Positions 1-6,864 of a stretch of DNA of 9,230 nt are shown here, piece after piece. The position numbers and the translations under genes were made by a program. The DNA is from Kiloniellales bacterium (GTDB lineage Bacteria; Pseudomonadota; Alphaproteobacteria; Kiloniellales; JAKSDN01): contig JAKSDN010001136.1 of the NCBI GenBank assembly GCA_022360075.1, positions 1 through 9,230 on the forward strand. Direction: 5' to 3'. The notes below the pieces were generated by a model that had not been told where the DNA came from, did no database searches, and worked only from the letters and a program-made list of their open reading frames with translations. The number at the start of each line of letters is the position of its first letter. Within the stretch, counting starts at the first letter, position 1.

Positions 1-2
1 CC

Positions 3-740
3 GAGCCGGGCGGGCTCGACAGCATCGAGGCCTTCTGCGACTACGCCGAGGCTTGCAAGGAACAGGGTTTCGTCGGCTTCAAGATCCACGGCTGGCACGA
101 CGGCGACGCGCGGCACGAGGCACGCAACGTCCTCGCTGTGCGCAAGCGCATCGGCGACGACATGGCGCTGATGGTCGACCCTGCTTGCCAGCTCCGCACC
201 TTCATGGACGCCCTCCACGTCGGCCGGGCCTGCGACGAGGCCGGCTGTTTCTGGTACGAGGACCCCTACCGCGACGCCGGCACCTCGGCCTTCGGGCAGC
301 AGCGCCTGCGCGAGAAGCTCAAGACCCCGATCCTGGTCAGCGAGCACGTGCGCGGGCTCGAGGCCAAGGCCGGCTTCCTGCTGGCCGGCGGCTGCGACAT
401 GATCCACGCCGATCCCGAGTACGACATGGGCATCACCGGCGCGCTCAAGGTCGCCCACCTTTGCGAGGCGCTGGGACTCGACGTGCAGCTCCACGCCTGC
501 GGCCCGGCCCACCGCGCGGTCGCCGCGGCCCTGCGCAACACCCACTTCTACGAGCTGGCCCTGGTCGGCCCGGGCATGGCGAACTGCGTGCCGCCGGTCT
601 ACGCTTGCGGCTACAGCGATCAGCCGGAGGCGCTCGCTGCCGACGGCACGATGCCGGTACCGAGCGGGCCGGGCCTCGGCGTGACCTACGACTGGGACTT
701 CATCGAGACGCAGCAGAGTGTCCGCGTGGTGTTCGATTGA
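3..740 (+). CDS. Mandelate racemase/muconate lactonizing enzyme family protein (enolase superfamily), 5'-truncated
   Basis: The 245 visible C-terminal residues form most of the (beta/alpha)7-beta barrel of an enolase-superfamily enzyme; the N-terminal capping domain and start lie left of the window. Numbering from the first visible codon, the ladder matches the mandelate racemase subgroup: K27 and H29 in FKIHG, metal ligands D59 (MVDPA), E86 (WYEDP) and E114 (VSEH), the D137/H164 base dyad (HADPEYD; LHACGP), and E184. The spacings D137 to H164 (27) and H164 to E184 (20) equal those between D270, H297 and E317 of mandelate racemase. Such enzymes abstract a proton alpha to a carboxylate using Mg2+, typically as acid-sugar dehydratases or racemases. 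The second lysine of the usual K-x-K is His here, so a racemase-like two-base mechanism is doubtful and a dehydratase is more likely (inference). Substrate cannot be assigned. The gene ends with TGA at 738-740. Confidence 0.9.
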   Translation, partial: EPGGLDSIEAFCDYAEACKEQGFVGFKIHGWHDGDARHEARNVLAVRKRIGDDMALMVDPACQLRTFMDALHVGRACDEAGCFWYEDPYRDAGTSAFGQQRLREKLKTPILVSEHVRGLEAKAGFLLAGGCDMIHADPEYDMGITGALKVAHLCEALGLDVQLHACGPAHRAVAAALRNTHFYELALVGPGMANCVPPVYACGYSDQPEALAADGTMPVPSGPGLGVTYDWDFIETQQSVRVVFD

Positions 741-753
741 GCGCTTGTCGCTT

Positions 754-767
754 CGGCTTGCAAGCCG
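754..767. other. Perfect 14-bp palindrome just after the enolase-superfamily gene
   Basis: CGGCTTGCAAGCCG begins 13 bp after the stop codon and is fully self-complementary. It could form a short hairpin at the mRNA 3' end, but it has no proper loop and no T tract follows, so it is not a convincing intrinsic terminator. It may instead be a protein binding site or chance. Confidence 0.3.
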
Positions 768-784
768 GTCCGATGCCGCCAATT

Positions 785-823
785 GTTCCCGCGGTGGAAC
801 TTAAACGATTGATACGCTATAAT
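785..823 (+). promoter_or_regulatory. Candidate promoter with overlapping dyad upstream of the RTX gene
   Basis: The consensus -10 hexamer TATAAT lies at 818-823, in an AT-rich island (about 800-840) inside very GC-rich DNA. Seventeen bases upstream is TGGAAC (795-800), which matches TTGACA at only three of six positions. This weak -35 is overlapped by the dyad GTTCC-N6-GGAAC (785-800), a plausible operator. A transcript starting near 830 would carry an untranslated leader of about 175 nt before the GTG at 1006. The rest of the 741-1005 spacer shows no further gene or clear signal. Hexamer and dyad are seen directly; promoter and operator roles are inferred. Confidence 0.45.
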
Positions 824-1005
824 TCTTCGCGTTCAAATGGCGCGTCTACGGAGTCTCCTTCCGGCGCATCGGACCACGCGGAATCCCGCGGGCGACTGAG
901 TTCGAGGTGAACCGAAGGGGAACGGACCGGTAACGCGTTTCGCCAGGATGGCCAGGCGACCCTCCGAGGAACTTTGGGTCGGGGCCGAGGCGGAGGGCGA
1001 GACGA

Positions 1006-3210
1006 GTGGCTGAGACCCAGCAGCAAGGCAGCGACGGCAGGTCTGGGGCCGAGGGGTTTTCCACGCCCGGCCCGGGCGAAGCCTTCGCCATGCCGATCGC
1101 GCCGGGCGATGTGGTCGTCATCCGCTTCGATCTGGAAAGCGTCCGGGTCTCCCTCGAAGCGGACGACTTGGTCTTCTCCTTCACCAACGGCGGCCGCATC
1201 GTGCTGGAAGGCTTCGCCGAAGCCAGCGACGGCGACGAGCCGCCGGCTCTCCAGTTGCCGGGCGGAGTCCTTGTGGCGGGCGACGTCATCGTCGATCAAC
1301 TGCTCGCGGAGGCCGATCTCGAGCTCGTGGAGCCCGCGGCCGGCGAGACCGAGGAGGGTGCCGCCGACGAAGGGAACGTCGAGGGCGAAGGCTCCGGGAA
1401 CCGGACCCAGAGCGTCGCGGAACTGGTCGGCTTCATCGAGACACTCGTGATCGAAGGGGCGGTTCCGGAGACCGCCTTCATGCTCAGCCCGAGGTCCTCG
1501 GCCGATTTCGACAGGGACCCGGACTCCAACTTGGTCCTGTTACTCCTGAGCCCGCCCCAGGCCTCGGCCGCTGCCCCCGCGCTGGGCCAGCTCGCCGCCG
1601 GCTTTGCCCTCGAAGGCTACCTCGAAGGATCGCTCCTGTTCGCCGATCTCAACGGTGACGGCAACGGCGACCCCGAGGAATTCCTGGCACAGACGGGAAG
1701 GCTCGGCACCTTCCCCTTGCCAAGCGAGCCCGTGCCCCTGGTCTTGGAACTCGGTGTCGACATCTCGCTGAAGGTTCCCTTCGTGGACCAGACGGGATCG
1801 ACGCAGGACGCTCCCAACCTGGCGTTCCGTGGCACCCTGCGCGCGCCGGCGGGATCGGAGATCATCTCGCCCCTCACGACTCTCGTCTCCGAGATTCTCG
1901 ATGAGCCCGTGTTAAGCCAAGCGCAGGCGGAGTGGATCGTCGTCAGCGGCTTGGCCTTGGGCAGCGCACCCGGGGGCCCGGCGCCGACACCCGGGTCGCT
2001 CACGACGTTCGATCCCATTCTCCAATCCGTCGAAGGCGGGGGCTTGGCGATCGTCAATCCGGCGAACCCCGGCGAGGCCCGCGCCATGACGGGCAAGGAG
2101 CTTCAGACGGCCGTCGCCAAGGTCGAGAACACGGTGGTCCAGGTGGCATCGCTGATCACCGGCGCGTCGTCACCGCCGGTGATCGTCGCACAGGCGCTCG
2201 CCGAGGCGGCGCCGGTCGTCGCCGCGGAGCAGGTGGACTTCAAGGCCGTCTTTCGAAGCGTCTACGAGATCCTGGCGTTGAAGCTGAGGGACATCGCTCC
2301 GCAAAGCGAAGATCCCCTGATCGACAAGTCGTTCGTGAAGATGCTGATCGAGGACTCCGCCGAGGCGACGTTTTCCTCCGAAGACGGTCGGGGCTTCCTC
2401 GATGGCGCCGTCGTGGACGCGGCCGCGGAGCTTATCGTGGTCTTGAACGAGCGCGCCAATAGCGCGAGAGACGCCGGTGACCAGCTTAACGGCAACGCGT
2501 TCCTGGGCGAGATCGCCAAGGTCTCGACCGTTGCCCAGACCGATCTCGAAGAGGTCGAGTCCCCGCTGCTCGAGGCGCTTCAAGAGGGTTCTGCCGGCAC
2601 CCTGAGGCAGGCCGGCGCGGCCGGGCGCAGCGACCCGAACGGGGCGGTGGACCAGATCAACGCGTTCAACGCGAACGTGGACAACCTCATCGACAACGTC
2701 GATCCCGGAGACGTCAGCACCAACGGAGACGACGAAGTGATCGGCACGGCGGATCCCGACAACCTCTCGGGCAACGACGGCGACGACACCTTGAGCGGGC
2801 TCGACGGCAACGATCTCATGTTCGGCGGGCCCGGCAGCGACACGCTGATCGGCGGCAAGGACGATGACACCTTGCTCGGCGACAGCGAGTCCGACCGATT
2901 TCGGTTCGACTTCGCGGGCGATGGCTTCGGCAACGACATCGCTTTCGACTTCCTCGCCTCGGAGGACATCCTCGAGTTCGTCAACGTCGAAGACGACCCG
3001 CGCAGCGACGGCGCGGCGGACTTGACCGGCTTGGACAAGCTTATCGACACGGTTACCGTCGCCGACTTGAATCTCGGCGGTTCGGCGGCCGATGTACTGA
3101 TCGATTTTCGCCAATCGACCCTGACGCTGGTCGACCTCGGCGCCTTCACCAGCTTCACCGACCTGGAAGCGGCGAACCCGGGATCGGTCGTCGTGATTCC
3201 CGGTCCTTGA
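1006..3210 (+). CDS. RTX-type calcium-binding protein, probable type I secretion substrate
   Basis: This 734-residue acidic protein starts at GTG with GGAGGG (992-997) eight bases upstream; no in-frame start exists between the stop at 931-933 and this GTG. Residues 30-100 (PGDVV ... LPGGVLVAGDVIVDQLL) resemble the beta-rich N-terminal module seen on large alphaproteobacterial surface proteins. An acidic linker (about 104-132) follows. Residues 214-225 (DLNGDGNGDPEE) form a textbook EF-hand-type loop with D/N/D/G/D/E at positions 1, 3, 5, 6, 9 and 12. Next comes a module with SPLTTLVSEIL (288-298) and LTTFDP (332-337), which recurs in secreted calcium-binding proteins. After a helical stretch (360-570), about six degenerate RTX nonapeptides occupy 579-632, for example LSGNDGDDT and LIGGKDDDT, forming a Ca2+ beta-roll. 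The tail (FRFDF ... GNDIAFDFLASEDILEF) is the usual C-terminal export region. There is no Sec signal, as expected for type I secretion. No ABC transporter or membrane-fusion gene is visible nearby. Function may be adhesion or matrix; no enzymatic domain is recognised. Confidence 0.85.
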   Translation: MAETQQQGSDGRSGAEGFSTPGPGEAFAMPIAPGDVVVIRFDLESVRVSLEADDLVFSFTNGGRIVLEGFAEASDGDEPPALQLPGGVLVAGDVIVDQLLAEADLELVEPAAGETEEGAADEGNVEGEGSGNRTQSVAELVGFIETLVIEGAVPETAFMLSPRSSADFDRDPDSNLVLLLLSPPQASAAAPALGQLAAGFALEGYLEGSLLFADLNGDGNGDPEEFLAQTGRLGTFPLPSEPVPLVLELGVDISLKVPFVDQTGSTQDAPNLAFRGTLRAPAGSEIISPLTTLVSEILDEPVLSQAQAEWIVVSGLALGSAPGGPAPTPGSLTTFDPILQSVEGGGLAIVNPANPGEARAMTGKELQTAVAKVENTVVQVASLITGASSPPVIVAQALAEAAPVVAAEQVDFKAVFRSVYEILALKLRDIAPQSEDPLIDKSFVKMLIEDSAEATFSSEDGRGFLDGAVVDAAAELIVVLNERANSARDAGDQLNGNAFLGEIAKVSTVAQTDLEEVESPLLEALQEGSAGTLRQAGAAGRSDPNGAVDQINAFNANVDNLIDNVDPGDVSTNGDDEVIGTADPDNLSGNDGDDTLSGLDGNDLMFGGPGSDTLIGGKDDDTLLGDSESDRFRFDFAGDGFGNDIAFDFLASEDILEFVNVEDDPRSDGAADLTGLDKLIDTVTVADLNLGGSAADVLIDFRQSTLTLVDLGAFTSFTDLEAANPGSVVVIPGP

Positions 3211-3272
3211 GGTTCAACGCAGAAAGAGAAGATCGCGATTCAGAACGCTGTCCATCGACATCTCTTTGATGC

Positions 3273-3357
3273 TGTCACCCTCGGGCTTGACCCGAGGGTC
3301 CATTTCGGAGCGAGACCCGGACCTCGATGGATTGCCGAGTCAAGCCCGGCAATGACG
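3273..3357. repeat. Two-armed palindromic intergenic repeat
   Basis: Two 31-bp arms (3273-3303 and 3327-3357) face each other across a 23-bp spacer. The left arm matches the reverse complement of the right at 21 of 31 positions, and both share the core CGGGCTTGAC. Each arm is also its own hairpin: CCCTCGGG/CCCGAGGG (3278-3285 and 3291-3298) and ATTGCCG/CGGCAAT (3331-3337 and 3347-3353). The wording (gggcttgaccc; gtcaagcccggcaatgacg) is of a type common between genes in alphaproteobacteria. It lies between convergent genes and may help end transcription or protect mRNA ends, though no T tract is present. Structure is seen directly; role is inferred. Confidence 0.75.
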
Positions 3358-3411
3358 AACAAAACTATGTGAGAGGGCAGAGCTTCTGAACCCTCAAGCT
3401 TACTTTCGAGA

Positions 3412-3428
3412 CGGGCTCTGAGAGCCCG
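3412..3428 (-). terminator. Stem-loop after the pentapeptide gene, possible bidirectional terminator
   Basis: CGGGCTC (3412-3418), a TGA loop and GAGCCCG (3422-3428) make a perfect 7-bp GC-rich stem that starts 10 bp beyond the TAG stop of the minus-strand gene. It sits between two convergent genes, where a terminator is expected. No run of T follows on either strand, so termination would have to be L-shaped or factor-assisted. Confidence 0.4.
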
Positions 3429-3438
3429 CCGGATTGAT

Positions 3439-5337
3439 CTACTCGGCTTCTCGCTTGCAGAGCGGCACCGACAGGTTCCTCGGCAGCCGGCTCCGCTTGT
3501 CTCCGCAAGCGCCGTCGAGCTGCTTGGGCGTCAAACCCTTGACACCGCGCAGGTTGGTTCCGCTCAGATTGGTCCGGCGGAGGTCCGCGTCCTGCAAATT
3601 GGCTCTCGCCAGGTTGGCGCCGCGCAAGTCGGCGCCCGTCAGCACGGCGCCGCGCAGGATTGCCCGCTGCAAGTTCGCGCCGTCGAGCTCCGCCCTGCGT
3701 AAATCGACCCTCTGCAGGTTCGCGCGCAGCAGGTTGGCGCCGCGCAAATCGGCGCTGAGCAGATTGGTGCCGCGCAAGTCGGCCAGCACCAAGTTTGCCG
3801 CCTGCAAGGAAGCCTTGGTCAAGATGGCGCTCCTCAGATCGGCGCCGCGCAGGTCGGCCTTGGCGAGGAAGGCGCCACGCGCCGCCAGGTAGCGCAGATC
3901 GCGTTCCCGCAAGTTGGCGCCGACGACGCGGTTCAAGGCGGCCTCGAGCGCCGCGTCGGAGGAGTCCCAATCGGCCGGACGGCTTGAGACTTCCATCTCG
4001 GTCAGATCCGCAAAGGTTCTATAGCCGACGGCGAAGACCGCGGTCGGCACCCAGTCCTCCAGGCCCACCGGCCGCTCCTGCTCGACCATCTGTCGCCGTG
4101 GCTGACCGCCGATGGCGGCGTCGCACACGGCATAGGCAAAGGCGAGCAGACTGACAACCAACAGGCCGCCGGCGTAGGTGTCGGAGGCGCTCAGTCTTTC
4201 ACGCAGAGATACCGAATACAGCACGTCTTGGCGCAGCGTCGCCTTTGTCTTGCGGTAGAACACGATGGCGGCGGCAGCCGAGAACGCCACGATGACGAGC
4301 TGTAGGAGCGACACCGGCAGGTCGTGGCGCGGCAGATAGCGCAGCCAGAATTGCAGCAGCGTGAAGGGAACGAGCCACCAGGTCATGACCACGGAGACCG
4401 CGACGTCGAGGTGCGAGAAGGGCGGACGTCCCGCCCGCAGTCTCGGCACGTGGGCGCGCACGAGGCTGTTGACCAGCCAGGGATAGGCGCGCTGATCGAG
4501 GGTCCGACCGTCGGGGAAGATAGCCGGCAAACTGGCGAGGCCCTGCCAGAGCTTTTGCAGGTAGAGGTTCAGATAGAGGTAGACGGCGAGCAGAATGATC
4601 GGGGCGGCTAGGTAGAAGCCGGCGATCGGGACCTTGGTCTGGATGATCGGCAGCGGCGTGGATACCGTGTCCGTCACCAGCGCCAAGTCCGTGGTGGTCG
4701 CGACCGTCAGCCAGGAGAACACGCAGCCGCCGATCATGGCGAGGAACAGGCCCCGGGCGTGCTTCGAGATCTCGCCGACGTGCCCGAGACCGGCGAACTC
4801 GGCGATGTCCTTCGGCAGCGTGGCGCCGGTCATGTCGAGACCGGCGAATTCGGTGCCGAGTAGGCCGGTCGCGCCGCTCAAATCGCTGTCGCGCAGCGCC
4901 GCCTCGCGCAGGCCCTCGACCTTGCTCAAGTCGGCGCCCTGGAGCTTGGCGCGGCGCAGATTGGCGTCGCGCACGTCGGCGCGCCGGAGGTTCGCGCCCT
5001 GGAGCTGGGCGGCCCGCAGGTTGGCGCCGCGAAGACGTACGTAGCGCAGATCGGCGCCTTGCAGCTTCGCGAGCTGAAGATCGGCGCCACTCAGATCGCT
5101 CTCCTGGAGATCGGCCTTTTCCAGCCTGGCACCCGCAAGGCTCGCGCTTTGCAGGTCCGCATGACGCAGCACGGCCCGCGCACCCTCCCCGCCGTCCGAC
5201 TCCAGCCACTGAACGTGGCGCTGGAGTACGGCCTCGAGCTCCTCGTGGGCGATCGGAACCCGTGCCGTTTCCGGCGTCTCGGGTAGCGGCAGCGCTACGA
5301 TCTTTCCTTCCTGAGGCATCGCGCTATCGGGTGTCAC
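3439..5337 (-). CDS. Membrane-anchored pentapeptide-repeat protein with two repeat blocks
   Basis: The 632-residue protein has a short N-terminal leader, then 16 consecutive pentapeptides of A(D/N)LxX type (about 60-139), a linker, a hydrophobic domain (about 196-406), and a second block of about 25 pentapeptides (474-598). It ends with the LTPKQLDGACGD ... LP ... C tail common in such proteins. Pentapeptides fold into a right-handed square beta-helix with four repeats per coil, so about four and six coils. Five likely membrane segments lie near 197-215, 237-259, 311-331, 342-361 and 388-406. By positive-inside reasoning the first block faces the cytoplasm and the second the periplasm; one missed or extra helix would change this. 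The GTG at 5335-5337 follows tandem AGGGATC motifs; the alternative ATG at 5317-5319 has no visible Shine-Dalgarno. Family function is diverse (gyrase protection, scaffolding) and unknown here. It lies 237 bp downstream of the transporter gene on the same strand, separated by repeats, so probably independent. Confidence 0.85.
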   Translation of the reverse strand: MTPDSAMPQEGKIVALPLPETPETARVPIAHEELEAVLQRHVQWLESDGGEGARAVLRHADLQSASLAGARLEKADLQESDLSGADLQLAKLQGADLRYVRLRGANLRAAQLQGANLRRADVRDANLRRAKLQGADLSKVEGLREAALRDSDLSGATGLLGTEFAGLDMTGATLPKDIAEFAGLGHVGEISKHARGLFLAMIGGCVFSWLTVATTTDLALVTDTVSTPLPIIQTKVPIAGFYLAAPIILLAVYLYLNLYLQKLWQGLASLPAIFPDGRTLDQRAYPWLVNSLVRAHVPRLRAGRPPFSHLDVAVSVVMTWWLVPFTLLQFWLRYLPRHDLPVSLLQLVIVAFSAAAAIVFYRKTKATLRQDVLYSVSLRERLSASDTYAGGLLVVSLLAFAYAVCDAAIGGQPRRQMVEQERPVGLEDWVPTAVFAVGYRTFADLTEMEVSSRPADWDSSDAALEAALNRVVGANLRERDLRYLAARGAFLAKADLRGADLRSAILTKASLQAANLVLADLRGTNLLSADLRGANLLRANLQRVDLRRAELDGANLQRAILRGAVLTGADLRGANLARANLQDADLRRTNLSGTNLRGVKGLTPKQLDGACGDKRSRLPRNLSVPLCKREAE

Positions 5338-5458
5338 GATCCCTGATCCCTGCCCGGGTCACAGTGGCGGTCGATCAATGCCTAAGGCGCAACCGCGCCG
5401 CAATCTGTGGGACTCGCCACCGTTGGGCGAAGAATCTAGCAGGTTTCGCGCCGATCCG

Positions 5459-5497
5459 CGTAGGGCGCAATAGCGCCAGCGTATTGCGCCGGATGAA
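5459..5497. repeat. Dispersed palindromic repeat, family 1, copy a
   Basis: This 39-bp unit opens with CGTAGGGCGCAAT and closes with ATTGCGCCGGATGAA, so GGCGCAAT/ATTGCGCC forms an 8-bp stem. A second copy at 6630-6668 matches at 33 of 39 positions. It is one of the GTAGGGCG... intergenic repeats seen in many GC-rich proteobacteria. It lies in the 237-bp gap between the two minus-strand genes; the remainder of the gap (5338-5458) shows no gene, only a shorter similar motif near 5382-5398. Confidence 0.75.
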
Positions 5498-5502
5498 CCG
5501 AT

Positions 5503-5554
5503 CGGTTCTGCCGCAATCGTGCGGCGGATTACGCTCCGCTAATCCGCCCTACGG
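5503..5554. repeat. Dispersed palindromic repeat, family 2, copy a
   Basis: This 52-bp unit holds two potential stem-loops: CCGCA/TGCGG (5511-5515 and 5520-5524) and the 9-bp stem GGCGGATTA/TAATCCGCC (5523-5531 and 5540-5548). The copy at 6865-6916 matches at 47 of 52 positions. It starts five bases after the family 1 copy and ends 20 bp from the transporter's stop codon, where it could act as an mRNA 3'-end structure. That role is inferred. Confidence 0.8.
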
Positions 5555-5574
5555 AACCGGCGCGGGCCGCGACC

Positions 5575-6477
5575 TCAAGCCCGCCGCGGCGCCAGCCGCA
5601 CCGGCCGCCAGCCGGCGGTCAACAAGATCCCGGCCGTCGCCAAGGCGAGGCCGACCCAGGCCTGGAGACTGGGCCATTCGCCCATAACCGGGATCGCCAT
5701 CAGGGCCGCCATGCCGGGCACGCCGGCCAGGACCGCCGCCGTCGGCGTGGCACCGATGCGCCGGATCGCCAAGGTGAAGCACAGCACGCCCAGGATGCTG
5801 GGCCCGAGGCCCTGATAGAGACCCTGCAAAAGGATCTCCGGCCAGCCCGCGCGATCGATCGCCTTGGGCAGGAACAGGAGATAAATCGGGCCATACCACG
5901 CGAAGTTGACAAGCGGAAGGGTGACCAGAGCCTGCAACGGCGTCACATGCCAGACCTTGGTTGCGACCATGTAAGTGGCCAGCAGCACCGAGGTGGCGAT
6001 GAAGGAAAGATGCCCGATCCAGGCATCGTCGCCGACGCCACCCGAGCTGCGGTCCGCGCCGATCAGCAGCGAACCGCAAAGGATGATGCCCATGCCGGCG
6101 ACCTTCCAGCGCCCCGGCGCCTCCTTGAGCCAGAGCCAGCCGACGACGGCGGCGAGGATCGGCAATGTGCCGTTCATCAGGATGCCGGCGTGGCTCGCCG
6201 GCGCGAATCCCAGGCCGAAGAAGGCGAAGAGCACATAGGGCACGCCGGGCCCGCAGCTCAGCAGCGCGATCTGCCACCAGGCCAGCGCACGCGGCCAGTA
6301 GCGCCAAGCGAGCGGCAGCACGACCAGGCCGGCGACCGTAAAGCGCAGGGCCGCCATGTCGTAGATCGTCAGCGTCTGCACCACACCGAGCCGAGAGACC
6401 ACGACCCAACCCGACCAGATGAGCAGCACGGCCAGAGCCGCGAGCCAGCCGACAAGGCGATCGGACGATCGTGACAA
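5575..6477 (-). CDS. EamA-type transporter of the drug/metabolite transporter superfamily
   Basis: The 300-residue inner-membrane protein is the usual length for the ten-helix DMT family. Hydrophobic segments lie near 10-28, 36-57, 68-87, 95-117, 125-142, 154-172, 182-203, 216-237, 246-265 and 271-289. The two EamA halves each end with the family signature: LPILAAVVGWLWLKE (105-119) followed by WKVAGMGIILCG, and VPGMAALMAIPVMGE (253-267) followed by WVGLALATAGILL. Members export or import amino acids, metabolites or drugs; substrate cannot be told from sequence. The start is TTG (6475-6477), backed by AGGAG (6486-6490) at eight bases spacing, with no ATG or GTG nearby in frame. The TGA is at 5575-5577. 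A candidate terminator lies upstream in its leader region. The adjacent minus-strand pentapeptide gene is probably not co-regulated because 237 bp of repeats intervene. Confidence 0.88.
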   Translation of the reverse strand: MSRSSDRLVGWLAALAVLLIWSGWVVVSRLGVVQTLTIYDMAALRFTVAGLVVLPLAWRYWPRALAWWQIALLSCGPGVPYVLFAFFGLGFAPASHAGILMNGTLPILAAVVGWLWLKEAPGRWKVAGMGIILCGSLLIGADRSSGGVGDDAWIGHLSFIATSVLLATYMVATKVWHVTPLQALVTLPLVNFAWYGPIYLLFLPKAIDRAGWPEILLQGLYQGLGPSILGVLCFTLAIRRIGATPTAAVLAGVPGMAALMAIPVMGEWPSLQAWVGLALATAGILLTAGWRPVRLAPRRA

Positions 6478-6485
6478 GGTCTACG

Positions 6486-6490
6486 CTCCT
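6486..6490 (-). promoter_or_regulatory. Shine-Dalgarno supporting the TTG start of the EamA gene
   Basis: AGGAG on the minus strand sits eight bases before the TTG at 6475-6477. It is the main reason for accepting this rare start codon. Confidence 0.7.
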
Positions 6491-6525
6491 GCTGGCGGAG
6501 GGGGCCCTGATCGCGGACCGGGATC

Positions 6526-6553
6526 AAAAAAAAAACGCAGGCGGGCCGCCCGC
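6526..6553 (-). terminator. Candidate intrinsic terminator in the leader of the EamA gene
   Basis: Read on the minus strand, GCGGGC (6553-6548), loop GGCCC, and GCCTGC (6542-6537, one G-T wobble) form a 6-bp stem. One G and then ten T (6535-6526) follow. This is the only long homopolymer in the window and has intrinsic terminator geometry. It ends 48 bases before the transporter start, and no minus-strand gene lies upstream for it to close. It may end a leader transcript (attenuator) or a small RNA, or insulate the transporter from read-through. Role is inferred. Confidence 0.5.
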
Positions 6554-6629
6554 TCATTCAAGCCTCTGCCAAGTGCCGCGGGACGGCAAGCCCTTTGTTG
6601 GGTAGGGTTTGGATGTGTCGCCGAAGGTG

Positions 6630-6668
6630 CGTAGGGCGCAAGGGCGGGAGCGTATTTCGCCGGATGGA
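6630..6668. repeat. Dispersed palindromic repeat, family 1, copy b
   Basis: This is the second copy of the 39-bp unit at 5459-5497, identical at 33 of 39 positions. The stem has decayed: the right half reads ATTTCGCC instead of ATTGCGCC, and two bases of the loop changed from CC to GG. A 121-bp inverted-repeat element begins 12 bp to its right. Confidence 0.65.
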
Positions 6669-6680
6669 CTGCTCGACCAA

Positions 6681-6801
6681 CGTGCGTCCTTCGAGACGCG
6701 CCCTGTCGGACGCTCCTCAGGATGAGGTCGATCTTTGGTGGCATAAAGAAATGTCCTCATCCTGAGGAGCCCGCGTCAGCGGGCGTCTCGAAGGACGCAT
6801 G
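6681..6801. repeat. 121-bp inverted-repeat element (47-bp arms)
   Basis: Arms 6681-6727 and 6755-6801 are inverted copies identical at 40 of 47 positions, with a 27-bp spacer that itself contains TCTTT/AAAGA. Shared outer text is TGCGTCCTTCGAGACGC and shared inner text is CTCCTCAGGATGAGG. Differences cluster in the middle of each arm: the right arm has its own hairpin GCCCGC-GTCA-GCGGGC (6769-6784), while the left has GCGTCC/GGACGC (6684-6689 and 6708-6713). The wording is that of a palindromic repeat widespread between genes in alphaproteobacteria and often miscalled as short proteins. No coding capacity is credible. It may be a non-autonomous mobile element or an RNA structural element. Confidence 0.8.
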
Positions 6802-6808
6802 CTGGTAC

Positions 6809-6831
6809 TCCAGCGCATTGCGCCGCACGAG
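6809..6831. repeat. Partial family 1 repeat on the far side of the inverted-repeat element
   Basis: CCAGCGCATTGCGCCGCACG and the next bases match the right half of the family 1 unit (5476-5496) at 18 of 21 positions. It lies eight bases beyond the 121-bp element, giving that element family 1 sequence on both sides. Confidence 0.45.
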
Positions 6832-6864
6832 GTCACCCACCCACCCGCCTCAGTATGGACACCC

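Noticed and set aside
796..800. GGAAC as the -35 of an EcfG general-stress promoter
   Set aside because: The CGTT -10 element is not found at the required spacing of about 16-17 bases; the nearest CGTT is too far.
2170..3114. 314-codon open frame antisense to the RTX gene
   Set aside because: It mirrors the RTX coding frame in GC-rich DNA, has no recognisable domain, and the sense frame has clear modular homology.
3530..3930. Possible tandem DNA repeat or CRISPR-like array with 15-bp periodicity
   Set aside because: The period is the coding footprint of pentapeptide repeats in the minus-strand gene; there are no spacers.
5262..5687. 141-codon plus-strand open frame across the pentapeptide start and the repeats
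   Set aside because: It overlaps two well-supported minus-strand genes and consists partly of repeat sequence; no Shine-Dalgarno or domain.
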